This document shows, piece by piece, positions 14,199-14,679 of a DNA stretch of 14,679 nucleotides (its first letter is position 1; every line of letters begins with the position of its first letter). Source of the stretch: Clostridiales bacterium (GTDB lineage: Bacteria; Bacillota; Clostridia; Lachnospirales; UBA12420); contig DMOI01000057.1 in NCBI GenBank assembly GCA_003452395.1, positions 1 to 14,679 on the forward strand, read 5' to 3'. The notes beneath the pieces were generated by a model. The model ran no database searches, was not told the DNA's origin, and saw only the letters and a program-made list of their open reading frames with translations. Position numbers and translations under genes: made by a program.

Positions 14199-14578
14199 TC
14201 CTATTCGCTATCTCTCACCTCGACTTCTGCTTATTCAATTTTTTCAGATGTTACTTTCATTTCTAACTTCACACCCGCTACTATTACTTAACCAATCGAC
14301 ATTTCTAAAATTTGTTGAGTGAGAATTGTAACGCCATTTCCATTATAATTCAATAGAAAATACTAAAAAAGTTATCATATTTCTTATTGCTAAGAGTGCT
14401 CAAATACATATTATAAAGGCATTAGTGGCATATTACTTGACGCACTTTGTGATTGCTTATGTGTACCTCAATATACCTAAAGCATACCTAATTATCCAGC
14501 TGTAATATCACTTATTGCGATTATTCTATCAGTAGAGGTAGAGTCCTTCAGCTTATTTTTTCTCTTTATTTTCAGGAA
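14199..14578. other. Intergenic region without a recognised gene
   Basis: Stops are frequent in every frame. It must hold the promoter and leader of the 148-residue gene; the only clear -10-like element is TATAAT (minus strand, near 14345). Nothing else is supported. Confidence 0.45.
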
Positions 14579-14667
14579 GCTAATATATAATACAATTCTA
14601 GTCGTTTTTTGAGTCGTAGGGAGAAATCCCCCTTGTATTCGAGGGAGAGACGGTGTTGTAGATTAGC
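14579..14667. other. Nested inverted repeats at the right edge, possible structured RNA
   Basis: GCTAAT (14579-14584) pairs with ATTAGC (14662-14667), TACAA (14591-14595) with TTGTA (14656-14660), and inside them GGGA-GAAA-TCCC forms a stem closed by a GNRA-type tetraloop on the plus strand, in competition with CCCT...AGGG just downstream. GTCG occurs twice (14601 and 14613). Long-range closing pairs plus a GAAA loop suggest a folded RNA or an origin-type structure. The window ends 12 bases later, so its context is missing. Confidence 0.35.
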
Positions 14668-14679
14668 ACATTATTTTAA

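Larger units (their letters stand above)
4390..14679. mobile_element. Integrative element in tRNA-Arg(ACG), left border to window end (partial)
   Basis: Bounded on the left by the truncated tRNA copy, with a tyrosine recombinase at 7432-8988. All recognised genes from here to the right edge read leftwards. The right end, expected to be an intact tRNA-Arg(ACG), is not in the window. No conjugation, replication, capsid or portal gene was recognised, so the type of element is open. GGCTTCAGCC (4401-4390 region, minus strand), directly beside the tRNA core, is a small inverted repeat that could be part of the recombinase core-binding site. Confidence 0.75.

Noticed and set aside
4390..14679. Prophage or complete conjugative element
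   Set aside because: No capsid, terminase, portal, relaxase, VirB4 or coupling-protein gene was recognised in the visible part; left as element of unknown type.
1..14679. CRISPR array
   Set aside because: No regularly spaced identical repeats were seen on either strand.

Overview
The window looks like a low-GC Clostridia chromosome, probably Lachnospiraceae-like. It is A/T-rich throughout, has strong GGAGG-type ribosome binding sites and consensus sigma-A promoters, carries an IS30-family remnant, and contains the 3' half of a tRNA-Arg(ACG). The taxon is inferred from style and was not computed.

Region 1 (1-4347) is the flank outside the element. From left to right it holds the N-terminal part of a Dam-type (D12 class) adenine methyltransferase running off the left edge, the N-terminal remnant of an IS30-family transposase, a REP-like GGGGACGG repeat, a Nudix hydrolase, a PD-(D/E)XK plus DUF4268-type nuclease-like protein, a 28-residue membrane peptide preceded by a hairpin, and a stand-alone RsmH-type 16S rRNA methyltransferase with its terminator. 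The methyltransferase and the DUF4268 gene share an identical 19-base -35/spacer block exactly in promoter position.

Region 2 (from about 4390 to at least the right edge) is an integrated mobile element. Its left border is a displaced tRNA-Arg(ACG) 3' half (4348-4389, minus strand) still followed by its own terminator. Because the tRNA 3' side faces left, the element lies to the right and the intact tRNA should lie beyond 14679. Every gene in it reads leftwards. From the border inwards these are an 889-residue protein joining an HsdR-like nuclease domain, a P-loop NTPase and a C-terminal S1-like domain (a candidate defence protein), a tyrosine recombinase with an N-terminal excisionase-like winged helix, a roughly 1.2 kb region with no convincing gene but several nested inverted repeats, an operon of two unrecognised proteins overlapping by 59 bases, a third unrecognised protein behind a perfect consensus promoter, a second Nudix hydrolase, and a small helical protein. 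I see no relaxase, VirD4/VirB4, capsid or portal gene, so the window does not show whether this is an ICE, an IME or a prophage-like island.

The parts with most potential novelty are the nuclease-NTPase-S1 protein between integrase and attachment site, the Xis-Int fusion with a well-placed internal start, the large structured-looking non-coding stretch upstream of the integrase, and the unrecognised overlapping gene pair.
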